From contig JAZHRO010000012.1 in NCBI GenBank assembly GCA_037157565.1, positions 55,171,501-55,235,500 on the forward strand: DNA of 64,000 nucleotides, given 5' to 3'. Position numbers and translations under genes: made by a program. The stretch's first letter is position 1. Every line of letters starts with the position of its first letter. Under the pieces are notes generated by a model. The model was not told where the DNA came from, did not search any database, and saw nothing but the letters and a program-made list of their open reading frames with translations. The stretch comes from Thalassia testudinum (taxonomy: Eukaryota; Streptophyta; Magnoliopsida; Alismatales; Hydrocharitaceae). Positions 33,133-46,484 of the stretch are shown here, piece after piece.

Positions 33133-34817
33133 TGATGTAAACACATTTACACTACTTAAAATGTCTATCTATGCATGTTCTTAAGCATAGGATTGCATTT
33201 CATGGTATAAATATCGCATAACATGCATCATCTTACATTTAGAGTAGTTTGAATAAAATGGAGGCTAATTATCTCCTTTTATGTGCTTAGACAGGGCAAA
33301 CACCTTATCGGGACTTTGGATCAAAGATCCAACCGTATGGATGTGATCAGGGTGACGATTGGAGTTATCTGTAGCATCAGATAGTGACTGGGGAACCCTA
33401 GAAGATCAAGGGCCAAGCTGGTGTAAATCTGCACTTCAGATGAATTTGGATCAACGATCGCAGCTCAACGACGCAAAAATCGAGTCAATCGGACATCCGT
33501 GGCACCATCTACAACTTCCAGAAGATGGACGGCCAAGATGGCGCCACGTGGCGTCATCCTAGCCGCCCAAACTGCCGCTTACATTCCATGAAGACCGCAC
33601 ACCCGCCCCCTCTGCACCGTTGGATCTCGATCCACCTTTTGGGCGAGGCAGCGCAACGGACCAGCGCCTTATCGCGAGGCGCTGGCGCACGTTCAAGCCT
33701 CGCCAAGCAATTTCTGAGGCGAGCGGGCGCGCTTTCATCAACCATCAGATCGCAATCCAACGGCTACGCGCGCCCGATAGCGTTCACGCGCTATTACACG
33801 CGTGGCGTCACGCAGCATCGTACGCGCGGGAGGGCGCGTAGCACAGCGGGTGAAGGCGTCATTTAAGCCGTCCGATCTCCCGATCGGACGGCTAAGGCTC
33901 AGCAAACGTGCGCAGGTGTAGCGCGTGCGAGCAAGCGAGCAAGCACAAGCGAGCCTCCCACGACACCCATGAAGCAGGCTTTAGTGACGGATTTATCCGT
34001 CACTACAGACCCCTCATTTATTATTTTGAAGTTGTAATGTCCATTTTGCCCCCACTCCTTGTAACTATAAAAGGAGACCCCCTCCATACGAAATTCTCAT
34101 CCCTTCTCTTCTCTACCCCTCCAAAGCTCAAGAGAAGCTTGTCCCACACCCGGGATGCTTCTCGCGAGATAAAGTCCAAATTTTCATCCCCCTACAGAAG
34201 TGGATCCCACGACGACGACGGCGTGCTGCTTCGTTCCCGTTCTTCTGCTTCGTCCTCCTTCGTCCTGCTTCGTCCAAGCGTCGTCCCGTCCGGCTCGTCC
34301 TCTAAGCAACCGTCGAGGAGGATTTCTCTCTCCCTATTCTTTTTTTTACTGCTTTCTAATATAGATTTATTGCTTTCTAGTGTAGTTTTGTTCGTAATCC
34401 AAGCAATCGTCGAGGACATTTCTCCCTCCATTCTTTTAATGCTTTTTAGAGTAAATTTATCGCTTTCTAGTGTAATTGTTTTATACTTTCTAGTAGTAAG
34501 GAACAATCTCCTCAATGATAAATTCTTTGTTTATTCTACATCTCATTTTGATTTCTATGGGTAATATTCTCTCTCTCTCTTACCCTCTCTCTCTCTTCTA
34601 TTTATTGTAAATAATTAGACAGTTTTAAATTTAATTACTTCGTGACAAATAAAAAGAAACGCGTAGTTTTTAAATCAAACATCCGCCTCCCTGTGTTCGA
34701 CCCGGAATTTCAATTTCGGTATAAATTTCATTTGTTGAACACGAATTCTTCGCTTTCAAATTACGACTGGTTTTCCAAAACTGAACACGTTAGCGTAGCC
34801 ATTCGTAACGTTCAACA
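33133..34817 (+). repeat. ALPHA copy C 5' LTR
   Basis: Begins TGATGTAAACAC, ends GTTCAACA. A region of about 60 bp after GGAGTT (33366) present in B and the C 3' LTR is missing. The tRNA-like segment is at 33642-33704, closed by GGCGAGG / CCTCGCC and containing CCAGCGCC / GGCGCTGG; its A and B boxes are 42 nt apart. TATA box at 34066-34073. Confidence 0.92.
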
Positions 34818-34820
34818 TTT

Positions 34821-34838
34821 TGGCGCCGTTGCTACGGA
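34821..34838 (+). promoter_or_regulatory. Primer binding site of ALPHA copy C (decayed)
   Basis: TGGCGCCGTTGCTACGGA, two changes from the tRNA-Asp match of copy B. Confidence 0.85.
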
Positions 34839-34921
34839 GGCGACGATCTTTGATTTCTCTTCGCGTTTTGTAACTTACAATTCATTTACATCACTTTTCG
34901 CTTCTCTTATTGTCATTGCAG

Positions 34922-35977
34922 GAACTCTTTCAAGACAGGCAAAAGCAGTAGATCAGAGAAAAGTGCTGCGGAAGGTTCTGTAAGTTATCCCCCACATCCC
35001 ACCCATTAGATTTCATTCCACAACATAATAATTCAAGCATCAATCAACCTAGGTGTTTTTATAAACTCTAAGGTTAGATTGTTTGTTGTTTGACACCCAT
35101 ACTCACCCCAACCCCCACATTAAAAAAAAAAGAAAAAGAAAAATAACAAAAAAATCTCACATAGGTACACAACCTCATCTGATGTTCTAACTCAACCGAT
35201 AAACCGATCTTAGGAGCCGGTACACACATCCAAACACATAATCGAGTAGAAATCAGATTAGTTAATCATTTGTGTGCCTAATTAAGTGGTGCATCAGGCC
35301 AGTTGTTTGAGTTATTTGGGCCGCACCACTTCAAATAAAATAAACTCATCAAGTAGCTGCCACTTAGGTTCAACTCTTAGGGATTTATCAGAAACTCCAC
35401 ATTCTTTTTAAGCTTTAAAGGAAAACATCTTCACCTGTGCTTGCAAAACCTGGTGTGCCAACTAAACCTGTTTGAAAACACCTAAAGTTGAATCCTAAAA
35501 GCTACGAAGCAAGATTTGAACCTTTAAATTCACCACATAAAAAATAATTTGAAAACCATTGGTTGTGCACACACACACAAATCAATCAATCATTAAGGGC
35601 ATAACCCATTTAAAGGGCCCATCACATTCCAAAGCACATTCAAACCTAGTCCTAAATAAAACAGAGTAGACGTTGGCCTTAAGGATTGAACTCGCTCTTC
35701 AGAACCCAGAACGAGATTATTTTCAATTAGTCTATTTCTATTGTTCAATCTGATGTCTAGCTAGTGGAGCAGAGTCAAACGATCGCGGTTGGGGGTACAC
35801 TTGAAACCGAAGGCGCAAGCCGAAAGAAGAACCTTCTCTCCAGTCCCTCCTTCTAACTGGTTGGATTGAACAGACGGAAGTAGATCAAATCGTTCCTTTA
35901 TCTCAAGACAGGTTTTGGGAGTCTGTAGGTCTTTAGGCTAACCCATTTAAGGACAGGTTTGATTGTTTGTATTGCAG
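34922..35977 (+). promoter_or_regulatory. Predicted leader mini-exon and intron, ALPHA copy C
   Basis: Acceptor CATTGCAG ends 34921; 58-nt segment 34922-34979; donor GTAAGT at 34980; acceptor TTTGTATTGCAG ends 35977. Signals and lengths agree with copy B despite the age of this copy. Confidence 0.45.
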
Positions 35978-36002
35978 GGCACCTTTCTTCCTCCTGTGTC
36001 TC

Positions 36003-37803
36003 ATGAATCATTCCACATATTTTACGCATTCCCACTCTTTCCCTCCGGTTGTGAATTATCCTCAACATGATGATTATCCCGACTCGTATTGTAATCAACT
36101 ATCAGTCAGTTGGGATAATTCAGATTGGGGATACAATTCCGGACCCCCGTGACCCTAAACACTTTGATTCTTATTTCTATCCTTCTCAGAGCTACATTGA
36201 TTATAGATCGTCTTCCTTTCATGAACAGCCTAATACGATCTACAATCAAGAAGGATACACTGATCCTTACCCATCCTCTGATTTCACTGCCTTTAGGTCA
36301 TCACCATCTTTTCAACAATATGAAATGACCTAATATCAGGAAGGGTATAACGAATCTCAATTCGTTAATTCCCCTGCATTGAGCCCAAACCCGTCCAACC
36401 CTGAACCAACTCATTTGATTCAGGTTAACCAGGTTCAAGATAAGGTTCTGGCTAACTTGAGGAATATCATTCAATCTTTAGAAGTTCAGCCAATACCTTG
36501 CATTGAGAGATTGGAGCCCCTGATTGAAATGATTGATGATTTAAATAAGTCTTTGTTGGATTGGCTCCAGGACGTTAAGGATAAGAACCCGGGTGAGTTT
36601 CTACTTGGGAAATTAGCGAAATTGAGGATGAGATTCGTGGTTGCTTTGATTCAATCGTGGGATGATTCCTAGGATGAACCCTCTTCAGGAAAGCCAATGA
36701 CAGAACCCGCTAAGGCACCTGTTGGGGGGGACACATGTTACGAGGCTGACCAGATAGAATTAAAGCAACCAATTAAGGATGATCTGATTTCTTCACCTAA
36801 GATCCCCGAGCCGGGTTACGAGGAAACGTATGTCTCCTTGGAACAGAAAGTAACAAATGTTTTTGGGACATACATTGATACGGATCCTGATTTCTTTGAT
36901 GGTGAAGACTCAAGTTGCGAAGTCTCACGTGAGTTTTCTGAACACGATTTCTGTGAGACGATTGGGCCTAAGGAATCTGATAGATCATTTGATAGCCCAA
37001 TAATTGAGGAAACTGATCTTAGGGCAGACATTACAGATCCAGGATTACATTTTCTGGATGAATCAATTCAATGCCCTGATTATCAGTTACACCCCGTTGG
37101 GCCTATCGATAATTCTGTTTCTGAGATAATTAGACCCAAGTCAATTCTGATTCTGCCACATCATTTAGGCTTGGAGATTTCAGACGGGGTGATTAACATG
37201 CAAGAGGTCTCGGAATTTAACATTCGGAATGAGGAGGATAGGAGCTGGGAAGTTCTGATTTGGGAAGTTAACTTTGGAGGAAATGGAAGATTGAGTCGAA
37301 GGGTTCCTTTTAAGCTGAAACCATCAAATCAGAACTCTTACGACATTTGTTTCGAGGATGTCAAACTCAAGCACACATTCAACGATTATCCTTTTGAGCT
37401 TCAATTCTCTGTAACACGACTTTTTAGTCTTGGGTTGCATCCTCATAAATCGCAGGCCCGATTCCGCTTGCATTCTGATTTTAGGTTTTGGGTAATTTTT
37501 ATCAAGAACCTAAGATATTCTCAATTATGGGGCATGGGTCTGCACCGCAATCTGGTCCACATCTGTGGACCTCTGTTGATAGGTCGGAGGATTCTTCTGT
37601 TTATTTTAATTCTGACATGCACTTGTGAATTCTTCATTTCTTTTCTTTGTATAGTGTGCCTAGCTGAAGGTACTAAACCTAGCACTTATACAGTTCTTTT
37701 TCATTTTCATCTCGAAGCGAACCTGACATTCACGCAATTCAAGTGCCTTCTACACTTTTCCACTCTGTTTTGTCTTTTTAATACAATGAGGACATTGCAT
37801 TAG
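36003..37803 (+). pseudogene. ALPHA unknown ORF, copy C (frameshift and stops)
   Basis: Counterpart of 28059-29852. Starts ATG at 36003. An 11-bp deletion near 36150 shifts the frame; then TAA at about 36331 and TAG at about 36670 interrupt it. From 36697 to 37803 the frame is open for 368 codons, covering the acidic middle, the HPHKSQARFRL block and the hydrophobic C-terminal segment. Where copy B has its stop this copy has TGG. It carries DPDFFDGEDSS where B lacks FFD. Broken and not expected to give product. Confidence 0.7.
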
Positions 37804-37814
37804 ATAGGCATGGG
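37802..37814 (+). promoter_or_regulatory. Internal polypurine-like motif, ALPHA copy C
   Basis: AGATAGGCATGGG followed by AGG; shorter G-run than in A and B. Confidence 0.45.
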
Positions 37815-38218
37815 AGGTGGATATTTATCTCTGAATTCATTCTTCAGCTTCATAGATTTGTTTTATTTTCTTTTATTAAAAAAAAAATTCAGAATTAGGA
37901 AAGAGAATTTGGGTTTAAGAAAATTTTCAATCTTAAGAAATACTACATTATGATTTGAACACAAAGACCCTTCAGGTCTTTCGACTTAATCAGCCCGTGG
38001 ATCCACTAAAATGTGTATTTGTTTTTCGAGTTCTCGCCAACCTAAATTTTATTTTAATTGGAATAAATAAGCTTGGTTGATAAGTACACGACTTATCAAC
38101 CCACCCTCTGATTTGAGGGAATTTCTGAGTTTTAAGCATCTACACACTTTCTTTGCACTGACTCGTTGTTCGACGATTCTAACGGAAATTAGGTAGCTAA
38201 TGAACCTTCTAGGATGAT

Positions 38219-38480
38219 ATGGCTGGCAAGTTATCGTGGGTAACAGCCCATTGGTAGGTTGTCCAGAGCCCAGTCACTGGACCTTTATCTTTTTGCTGCC
38301 TTTAGGTAAATCTTAGACCAGGGAAGCCACCTACTTAAAAAAAAAAAGAAAAGAAAAAAAAATCAAAAAGAAAAGGAGAAAAGAAAAAAAAAGAAATAAG
38401 CCACATTTCGCCACACGAGTATGGCTGGCAAGTTGTCGGTGGTAACAGCTCATCAACCGGTTGTCCAGAACCCAGCTCAG
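38219..38480 (+). repeat. Duplicated ~60-nt motif, ALPHA copy C
   Basis: Units at 38219-38275 and 38421-38480, same arrangement as in A and B. Confidence 0.65.
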
Positions 38481-39003
38481 TACATGCACTAAAAATTCCT
38501 AAAACACTTAGGAAGTAGCGGAGAAGTAGAATAAACTGGGGAGATATACACTGGATTCACCCTTGTGTTGACCCCAAAAAAAAATAAAAGTAGGGAGAAA
38601 GCTACCGGTTGTAAAGATACACCTTTAGGCAGAATTCTTTTTGAGGTCGCCTAGAGGCGTAGAAATCCGAAGTCCGCTTTAATTGCCGGTCAACGAGTCT
38701 CACAATCATAATAAGATGATTAAAACTTAAGGTTCTCATCAAATCTTGGGTGAGTTGAATGGCCGCAGAAAGTCACTCTTAAACCCTAAAATTTGAAAAT
38801 CCAAAAAAAATAGAAAAGAGTAAAAAGAGAAAAAGAATTTTTCTTGGAATAAGGCGAGGGCTTGAGGCAGTCTGCATTTTGGCTGATACTCGGACACTGT
38901 TGTGTCTTTGAAAGTTCAGTTCCTAAGTAGACAATTTCTTAATGATTGAAAATAACTCAGGTCCAAATAATTCAACCTAATTCTTTTATAAATAGCATAT
39001 AGT

Positions 39004-39040
39004 TTTTACTAGGGACTAGCAAAAGATAGGCATGGGGGTA
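39004..39040 (+). promoter_or_regulatory. Stem-loop plus polypurine tract, ALPHA copy C
   Basis: TTTTACTAG, GGA, CTAGCAAAA (one mismatch), then GATAGGCATGGGGGTA up to the LTR at 39041. Confidence 0.8.
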
Positions 39041-40806
39041 TGATGTAAATACATTTACACTACTTAAAATATCTACTTATGCATGTTCTTAAGCATACGA
39101 TTGCATTTCATGATATAAATATTGCATAACATGCATCTTACATTTAGAGTAGTTTGAATAAAATGAAGGCTAATTGTCTCCTTTTATGTGCTTGGACAGG
39201 GCAAACATTTTATCGGGACTTCAGATCAAAGATCGCCCTAATCAGGGTGACAATTGGAGTTCAACGACTCCAAGATCGCCCTAATCAGACATCCGTAGCA
39301 TCAGATAGTGACCGGGGAAACCTAAAAGATCAAGGGCCAGGATGGTGTAAATCTGCACTTCAGATGACAAATCCAACCGCACGGATGAATTCGGATCGAC
39401 GATCGTAGCTCAACGACACAAAAATCGAGTCAATCCAACATCCGTGGCACCATCTACAACTTCCAGAAGATGGACGGCCAAGATGGCGCCACGTGGCGCC
39501 ATCCCGACCGCCCAAACGGTCGCCTACATTCCATCAAGACTGCGCACCCTCCCCCTCTCCGCCGCTGGATCTCGATCCAACGACTGTGGATGCGGCTCTT
39601 TAAAATCATCCGCGCGACCTTTTGGGCGAGGCAGCGCAGCGGTCCAGCACCTTATCGCGAGGCGCTGGCACACGTTCGAGCCTCACCAAGCGATTTCTAA
39701 GGCGAGCGGGCGCACTTTCATCAACCGTCAGATCGCAATCCAACGGCCGCACGCGGCCGATAGCGTTCACGTGCTATTACACGCGCGGCGTCACGTAGCA
39801 TCGTACGCGTGGGAGGGCATGCAGCGCAGCGGGTGAAGGCGTGATTTAAGCCATCCGATCTCGCGATCGGACGACTGAGGCTCAGCGGACGTGCGCAGGC
39901 GTTGGCGCGCGAACAGGTGAGCAGGCGCGCGTGAGCCGCCCACGACGCCCACGAAGGAGGCTTTAGTGATGGATTTATCCGTCACTAAAGACCCCTCATT
40001 TATTATTTTGAAGTTGTAATATCCATTTTGCCCCCACTCCTTGCAACTATAAAAGAAGACCCCCTCCATACAAAATTCTCATCCCTTCCTTCTCTTCTCT
40101 ACCCTTTCAAAGCTCAAGAGAAGCTTGTCCCACACCCGGGATGCTTCTCGCGAGATAAAGTCCAAATTTTCGTCCCCCTTCGGAAGTGGATCCCGCGACG
40201 ACGACAGCGTGCCGCTCCATTCCCGTTCTTCTGCTTCGCCCTGCTTCTTCCTCCTTCATCCAGGCGTCGTCCCATCCGGCTCGTCCTCCAAACAACCGTC
40301 GAGGAGGATTTCTCTCTCCCTATTCTTTTTTTTACTGCTTTCTAATATAGATTTACTGCTTTCTAGTGTAGTTTTGCTCGTCCTCCAAGCAATCGTCGAA
40401 GAGGACATTTCTCCCTCCATTCTTTTAATGCTTTCTAGAGTAAATTTATTGCCTTCTAATGTAATTGTTTTATGCTTCCTAGTTGTAATGAACAATCTCC
40501 TCAATGATAAATCCTTTGTTTATTCTACATCTCATTTTGATTTCTATGTGTAGTATTCTCTCTCTCTCCTACCCTCTCTCTCTCTTCTATTTATTATAAA
40601 TAATTAGACAGTTTTAAATTGAATTACTTCGTGACAAATAAAAAGAAACGTGTAGTTTTTAAATCAAACGTCCGCCTCTCTATGTTCGATCCAGAATTTC
40701 AATTTCAGTATAAATTTTATTTGTTGAACACGAATTCTTCGCTTTCAAACTACGACTGGTTTTTCAAAACCGAACACGTTAGCGTAGCCATTCGTAACGT
40801 TCAACA
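39041..40806 (+). repeat. ALPHA copy C 3' LTR (1766 bp)
   Basis: Full-length LTR ending GTTCAACA. A box GCAGCGCAGCGG (39631) and B box CGTTCGAGCC (39673) are 42 nt apart. TATA box at 40048-40055. Confidence 0.92.
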
Positions 40807-41797
40807 GTGTGTTTATTGTTGGATACTGTGAGAACCAATTGTAGAGAAGACTACCAGTACTATAAGTCTCACATGACATAGATCATCTCTCGACTAACCA
40901 GGACTCTTGATATCTAAACCTTAAGTACGATTTCTAGGATCCAGGAGGTTTTTGCCGTACTCGAGAGCTCAAGAGATTATGGCTTGTGCATAGTGAAGGA
41001 TCAAGACTAACCAGATGAACATTAAGACTCAAGCCCAGGGTTTCACGAATTTTTATGTAAAGGTTGATCCCAGTTTCAGCTCATGTTTTCGGATTGACCC
41101 TTAAGAAGATGACGGAAAACTCAACTCCCATTTCCTGACATTTGTTTCTCACAGGAAAATAGAACTTTTCGTAGGAAGATTTTACAGACATTTGTGAGAC
41201 ATACTGACTTATTTGCATCTTTTTTCTTTCTTTTTTTTTGAAACACGTGTCAGTATATCTCTTACAACTTTATTTGAAGGAGCACACTTTTCTTTTTGGT
41301 GGGAGAGTTTCTTTTTGGTAGAAAGAGTTTCTCCTAAACACAAGACTAAAACCTGGGATAAAATGTCTACCTGCACGCACAGGTAAGGACTCCACCTTCC
41401 CTAATGAACACTAGGGTTGGATCTTATGTTCACCAGGTCGTTCCTGATATGTGTAGTGTGAACCAAGTTTACTTGGGCTCTCAAGTAAAAGCAAACTAAT
41501 GGATCCTGTACTTGTGTCTCAGGTACAAGAATACGTCCTTAGTTAGGAGAGACTCCAATCTATTTTGTCAATGCTCAAGTGAATTAAGCCGAGCCTGAGC
41601 GAATCAAGCTTCTGTGGCCTGGAAAGTCTTCAAAACAGAGGTTGAATATCCATAAACACTTATTGCATTTTTGTTTCAGCTTTTAGATCATTACTAAACA
41701 CCATTTATTTATATTTTTTTTCTTTTTCTTTTTCTTGCATATTTATAAATAGGTGGAAACTGCATGATACCATAAAATACCCAAATCCTATGGATGC
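40807..41797 (-). mobile_element. M internal region, 3' non-coding part
   Basis: Resumes M after the GTGTG duplication of copy C. Noncoding in all frames. An internal purine-rich motif GGCATGGGGGGTGG (minus strand, 41802-41815) overlaps the end of the gag-protease frame, analogous to the internal motif of ALPHA. Confidence 0.7.
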
Positions 41798-44700
41798 CTA
41801 TCCACCCCCCATGCCAAACAATGCTATGTCCTCATATGCATGCAGGGAGAGGTAGAGAAAGGACGAAAGATCAGGTAACGAGAGCTGAGGTGCAGGGTAT
41901 ACAGCAAGGTGGTAGGGTGGGTGGATGGTGGGTGGTGAAGTGAAAAGTGAAGTGATCGTGATAGTGGCGTGAAAAGTGATGGCGGATGGTGAATGGTCTG
42001 GCATTTTCTGGGACGAAAGTGTCCCAGGCGGATCGGAGAACAAGTCGGGAAGAAGAAGTTGGCCTTCAGATTGGCCAAGAAGAGGGGCTCTTTGGATAGA
42101 TGGATCCAAAAAAGAATAGCCCCAGTGAGTAGGATATGGGCTCAAGGTCCCAGTGTGGAGTTGCAAATCCGCCTGATTTGGCGAGAAAGAAAGGGCAATC
42201 CGGTCTTCAAGAGTGTGGACCGGCGGTGAGTAGCCTGGATATGACTCAGACCACGAGGTATGGGAAGCAGAGGAAACCTCGTCAGAAGTCTGGCCAGGAG
42301 AAGGTACGGGACAAGGGAGGGATGGGGGAACGTCACAGTATGTGTTGATCAGGAAGTCTTCAGTGTTTATAGGTAATCCGCAGCAGTCTGAATAGGTCCT
42401 AATTAGTCCAATACACGCACTGACGGTCATGTCCTCGTCAGACGTGTCATCCTTGACGCAATCGCAATCAAAGTTCTTGGCTACCTTGAAGATGTTAAAT
42501 CTGAGCTTTTCAGATCCAACGGCAATCTCAATACAGCCTAACTCACAATCGATAAGGGCACGGGCTCTGGCCAAGAAAGGTCGACCAAGGATGATCGGAT
42601 AATCAGAAAGTGAGCTAGGAACTTCCATATCTAAAACAAGAAAGTCAACAGGAAAATAAAGACTGTTGACCCTAACCACCACGTCTTCCACCACACCCTT
42701 TGGGATTTTGACAGAACGATCTACCAATTATAACGTGACAGGGGTGGGCATCAGATTTCCCAAGGAAAATTTTTCCAGCATGATGGTCGATATAAGATTT
42801 ATGGAAGATCCTAGATCAAGCAGGACACAGTTAAAACTGCAACCTTGGATGCTACAGGAAATAGGCGGTGTGCCCCGATCTTTCTGCCTCGGTGGTAGGT
42901 TTGACAGTATGGCACAACTCGCATGAAGCGAGAGAACCACCGGATTTTTAGTTTTCTTTGACTGTCGCCTGGGTGTTGTGTAGTCTTTGAAAAATCGGAC
43001 AACAGTTGGTATGTGGTCGATAGCCTCAAGCAGGGGTACTTTGATTTCTACATCCCTGAACAAATGACGCAGGTTATCAAAGGCCCGTATATCTTTCTTT
43101 TTGCCTTTTAGCTCCCTCAGTAGAGCCTCAGGGAATAGAACTAATTCTGGCACGAATTTGGGTGCATCGTCCTCTCGCGAATGCAGTGCGCATCCCGAAT
43201 GAGAGGGCGATGAAGAAGAAAACGGGCAAGGATCAAGTCGAGGTGGATCGACGGTCTGCTTACTGCTCCTCGTAGTGATAGCATTGGACGATGCGAGTCC
43301 AATGGGATCATACGGTGGAGGAGGGTTTGCAATAGGGCATAAGAGTGCGATTCTGCAGCGGGATTAGCCTGAAATCCCGGTGGAATGCTCGGAGCTTGCA
43401 GAATTTGATGAACCTATCCCTGAGAAAGTTGTACCTAAGGTTGCGGACCACGGGGTACGAAGTTTAGCAGGTTTGGAACAGGTTGGGCGAGAAAAGTGCC
43501 CTGAGATCGAGTCGCCATGCGTAGTTGACTAATCTCAGCATTCTGCTGCGCCAATTGATGCTGAAGAGAGGTCATGTTCTCTCCATGGCGCTTTGACATA
43601 TCCGTCATCATTCGCATCAATTTGTCAAGAGGACTTGATGCGTGTTAGGTTTGCGGTACGTAAGGGCCTGATGGAAGATTCGCCATAGGATTAGACTGGG
43701 CCCTTGGGATGACAGGTGCAGACGGTCGCATTTATCCACCAGCGGGGTTTTGGTACTGCGGGTTGTTGGACCATGCAAAATTCGGATGATTACGCCACCC
43801 TGGGTTATAAGTGGCAAAGAACGGGTTGTTCCCCAGGGCGCAAGCGTCTTCTATGCCAGAAGACACGTCCGCATGTAAGTATGCGTCCGAGCACACAGAG
43901 GCTTGGTCCTACGTGTCGAAATACTGGCTCGCAGAAGCCAGTTCCACATGTCTTACCGAGTCGCTTGCCACGACACTCGGTAAGGAAGGTCTTACGGGGT
44001 TTCTCGGGATAAGCCTGATGTTGGAAGAATTGGGATTGTGACGAAGTGGTGAAGCGGGGGTGTTTGCCATAGATTGGGCAGGGTTGGCCAGAAGCTCGTC
44101 TAGCTTCTTGTGCATGACGGAGACTTTATCCAGTTTTTGTGCAATAAAGCTTAGATCAGTTGATGAATGGGAGGGTCCCGTGTCAACTTAGTGGACATTT
44201 TGGGGCTGGCTGGTACGATTAAAGGCGACAATGGAGGCATTGTTCATTGAGTTTTCGTTCATATTTTCAAACAGTTCGAATGCTCCATTCTCGTCTTTAT
44301 TCATAAAATTCCCTCCGCAGGAAGCGTCTGCAATCTGCTTCAAAGTCTCATTTAACCTGTAGTAGAAAATCTGGGCTATATGCCACTTAGGCAGACCGTG
44401 GTGCGAACACTTCCTGAGGAAGTCGTTATACCTCTCCCATGCCTCATGAAATTGTTCGCCGTTTTGTTGCATAAAAGATGTGATAGCACGGCGAAGCACA
44501 TTGGTTCGCCCGATTGGGAAGAACTTCTTGAGAAACGTTGTTCTCATCTCTTCCCAAGAGTGGATGGTTCTCCCCAGGGTGCGTAACCACTGCGACGCTT
44601 TATCTCGCAATGAAAACGGGAACATTTTCATGAGGACTATAGGAAACCCGACATTTCTTGGTTTAACCATTTCAGCCAGTCGGGGTAGGTCTTCCAAGTG

Positions 44701-45120
44701 GAGAAAAGGATCTTCACTTGCAAGACCATGGAAGTGAAAATTAATTAGGCCAATAATGTTAGGTTTTAGTTCAAAGTCGTCCCCGCACATGGGGACCCAA
44801 ATTTGTCCTATGGTCTCTGTAGCAGCGGGATTCTGATATGAGCTAAGAGACCTAGGCTCCTCCCGTTCGAGAGGGTTCTGCATTTCCTCCAATGTTTCCT
44901 AAATGGCTTCCATTTGCACATTATACATTTCCATTTGGGCTTGGAGGCGGGTTATGGGATCTAAGGCTCCACCACCTGGTGGGTTCTGAGGGTAGTTTCC
45001 TCCCTCGGGATTTGGGGGTGGGCGTGCAGCCATGTTTGTGGAGGAGGACGATTCGGCTTCTTTTCTAAATTTATCAGTCAATTCAAACAGTTCAGGATTT
45101 TGTGACCTCCTCCCAAACAT
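41798..45120 (-). pseudogene. Athila-like gag-protease of M, broken
   Basis: Gag-protease of an Athila-group Ty3/gypsy element. ATG at 45120 (MFGRRSQNPELFELTDKF). Capsid at 44892-44188: PNIIGLINFHFHGL, DPFLHLEDL, FPFSLRDKASQWL, FLKKFFPIGRT, GEQFHEAWERYNDFLRKC. YNPGWRNHPNFAWSNN (about 43815-43766) is a hallmark of Athila gag, followed by a coiled-coil-like part (43620-43435). The protease has the active site VLLDLGSSINLIS (DLGS, family DLGA) near 42810 and YPIILGRPFLARARALID near 42600. Stops at 44899, 44188, about 43835, 43735, 43647 and 42730, and a frameshift between 43330 and 43150, inactivate it. After the protease the frame runs through low-complexity sequence and ends; no reverse transcriptase, RNase H or integrase follows, so M was gag-protease only. 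Confidence 0.92.
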
Positions 45121-46459
45121 GCACTACCGCAGGAGGAGTTGGGGAGATGAGAAGGGAAAAGAGATGAGAGAAATGACGATGCAACAGTACACTTAATTAC
45201 AAATCAATACAGCCAAATTCCTAACCTCTACAGTGTGCCCTTAGACCTAAAGATCTAAGTTACCTACTATCACGAACTACGGAACCGAATGCGAGCACCG
45301 CGGAACCACTGGGCCAGATTGAAAGGCCGTTTACCCCAGTCTTAGACACCCGATAGCACGTGGGAACTCTCACTAGCACGTAGCCACTACACGTAGGTAG
45401 TTAGACCTCCAATCCTTAAGAAGGGTCAAGTGCTTTTGGAATGTGAAGGACGTTGTTTATGGGTAATGCCCAAGTGATTGATTTTTTGAGTGTGTAAAAC
45501 AAGCATGCAACGGGGAAATCTCCCCAAATTGAAGTTTTTAATTGGTGAATGGTTTTTAGAGTTCAACCTTAAGTAATATGAATTTTAGGATTTCACTGAA
45601 TTACCAATTCAACCAATCTCTAGGTTTTCGAGAGAATACAGGTTTTCTTCAAAGCCCAAAAAACCCTTCTTCAATATCAGTTGGTTAATGCATGCTAAAA
45701 TGCAATGGGTTACCCTAAATGGAGATTTCTATGTGTGGATGTACGAATCAGTTTTAGAGTTTATGTGAAAGGAGCTAAAGCACTTCAATTCAAGTGTTCC
45801 CAATCACCAAAAAGATGTCCACACAAGGCTCAACCAAAAAATAAAGAAAATCAAATTATTGGGGTTGAATTATTCGGGATCAAATCTTAGGCAAGTTGAA
45901 AAGTCGAGGTGAGGTTGGAATCAACTCAATTCCAAGTCTCCCCACCAAAAATGTGATCCCGAATTTTCAAATAAGTGAGGCAAAGAGGGGTGCAATCAAT
46001 CTTTTAATTTTCCTCAAAGAATACTTCACAGGGCAAAAATTTCAAGAATTAAGATTCGTAGATTTTCGCTATGCGAAGTAGGGCGGGAAATCCCGGGGCA
46101 GTGGGAGTAAAGACAATCAATCAAATAAGTGAATTTTAATCCACTTGCCCCAAGAGATCCCAAGAAGTTTTTCTACTTTTTTTTTTTAGTTTTTTTTTTT
46201 TTTTATGGTGACAAGTTAAGCTAAGTTGCTAAGAAAAGAAGAGCCTACTTATGCAGCAACGTGTGCGGAGCTCTAGTGTGGTGTCGACGTCTTCACGCTC
46301 TCGTTCCCGCCCTTGGATCTGCCAACGTCTCCGACTTCGTCAGCCTGTCTTCTCCTTGCAACAAGTTTACCTGCACACCAAAAACAGAGATACCTGTGAA
46401 GAGAGAAGAGAAGAGAAAAAATTACAGGAATTGAGTAAAAACTTACTTGAAGGCGCACT
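45121..46459 (-). mobile_element. M leader with predicted mini-exon and intron
   Basis: About 1.3 kb between primer site and gag. Minus strand: donor CAAGTAAGT just after the primer site (about 46450), acceptor CTTCACAG ending 46394, a 23-nt segment (46393-46371), donor GTAAAC (46370), and a long pyrimidine tract with GGTAG ending at 45124, three bases before the gag ATG. This parallels the leaders of ALPHA and N. Otherwise noncoding; A/T runs at 46170-46205. Confidence 0.5.
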
Positions 46460-46477
46460 TCCCCGGCAACAATGCCA
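46460..46477 (-). promoter_or_regulatory. Primer binding site of M (tRNA-Asp type, diverged)
   Basis: Minus strand TGGCATTGTTGCCGGGGA; the last eleven bases match tRNA-Asp exactly. The LTR begins 8 bp away at 46485. Confidence 0.8.
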
Positions 46478-46484
46478 GAAAAGG

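Larger units (their letters stand above)
33133..40806 (+). mobile_element. ALPHA copy C: complete non-autonomous LTR retrotransposon
   Basis: Complete 7.7-kb element nested in the M internal region, opposite in orientation to M. Target duplication GTGCG (33128-33132) / GTGTG (40807-40811); the paralogous site at 49179-49183 reads GTGTG, so the left copy carries one mutation. LTRs are 33133-34817 and 39041-40806. Same plan as copy B, but the LTRs and ORF are more decayed, so it is older. Confidence 0.96.
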
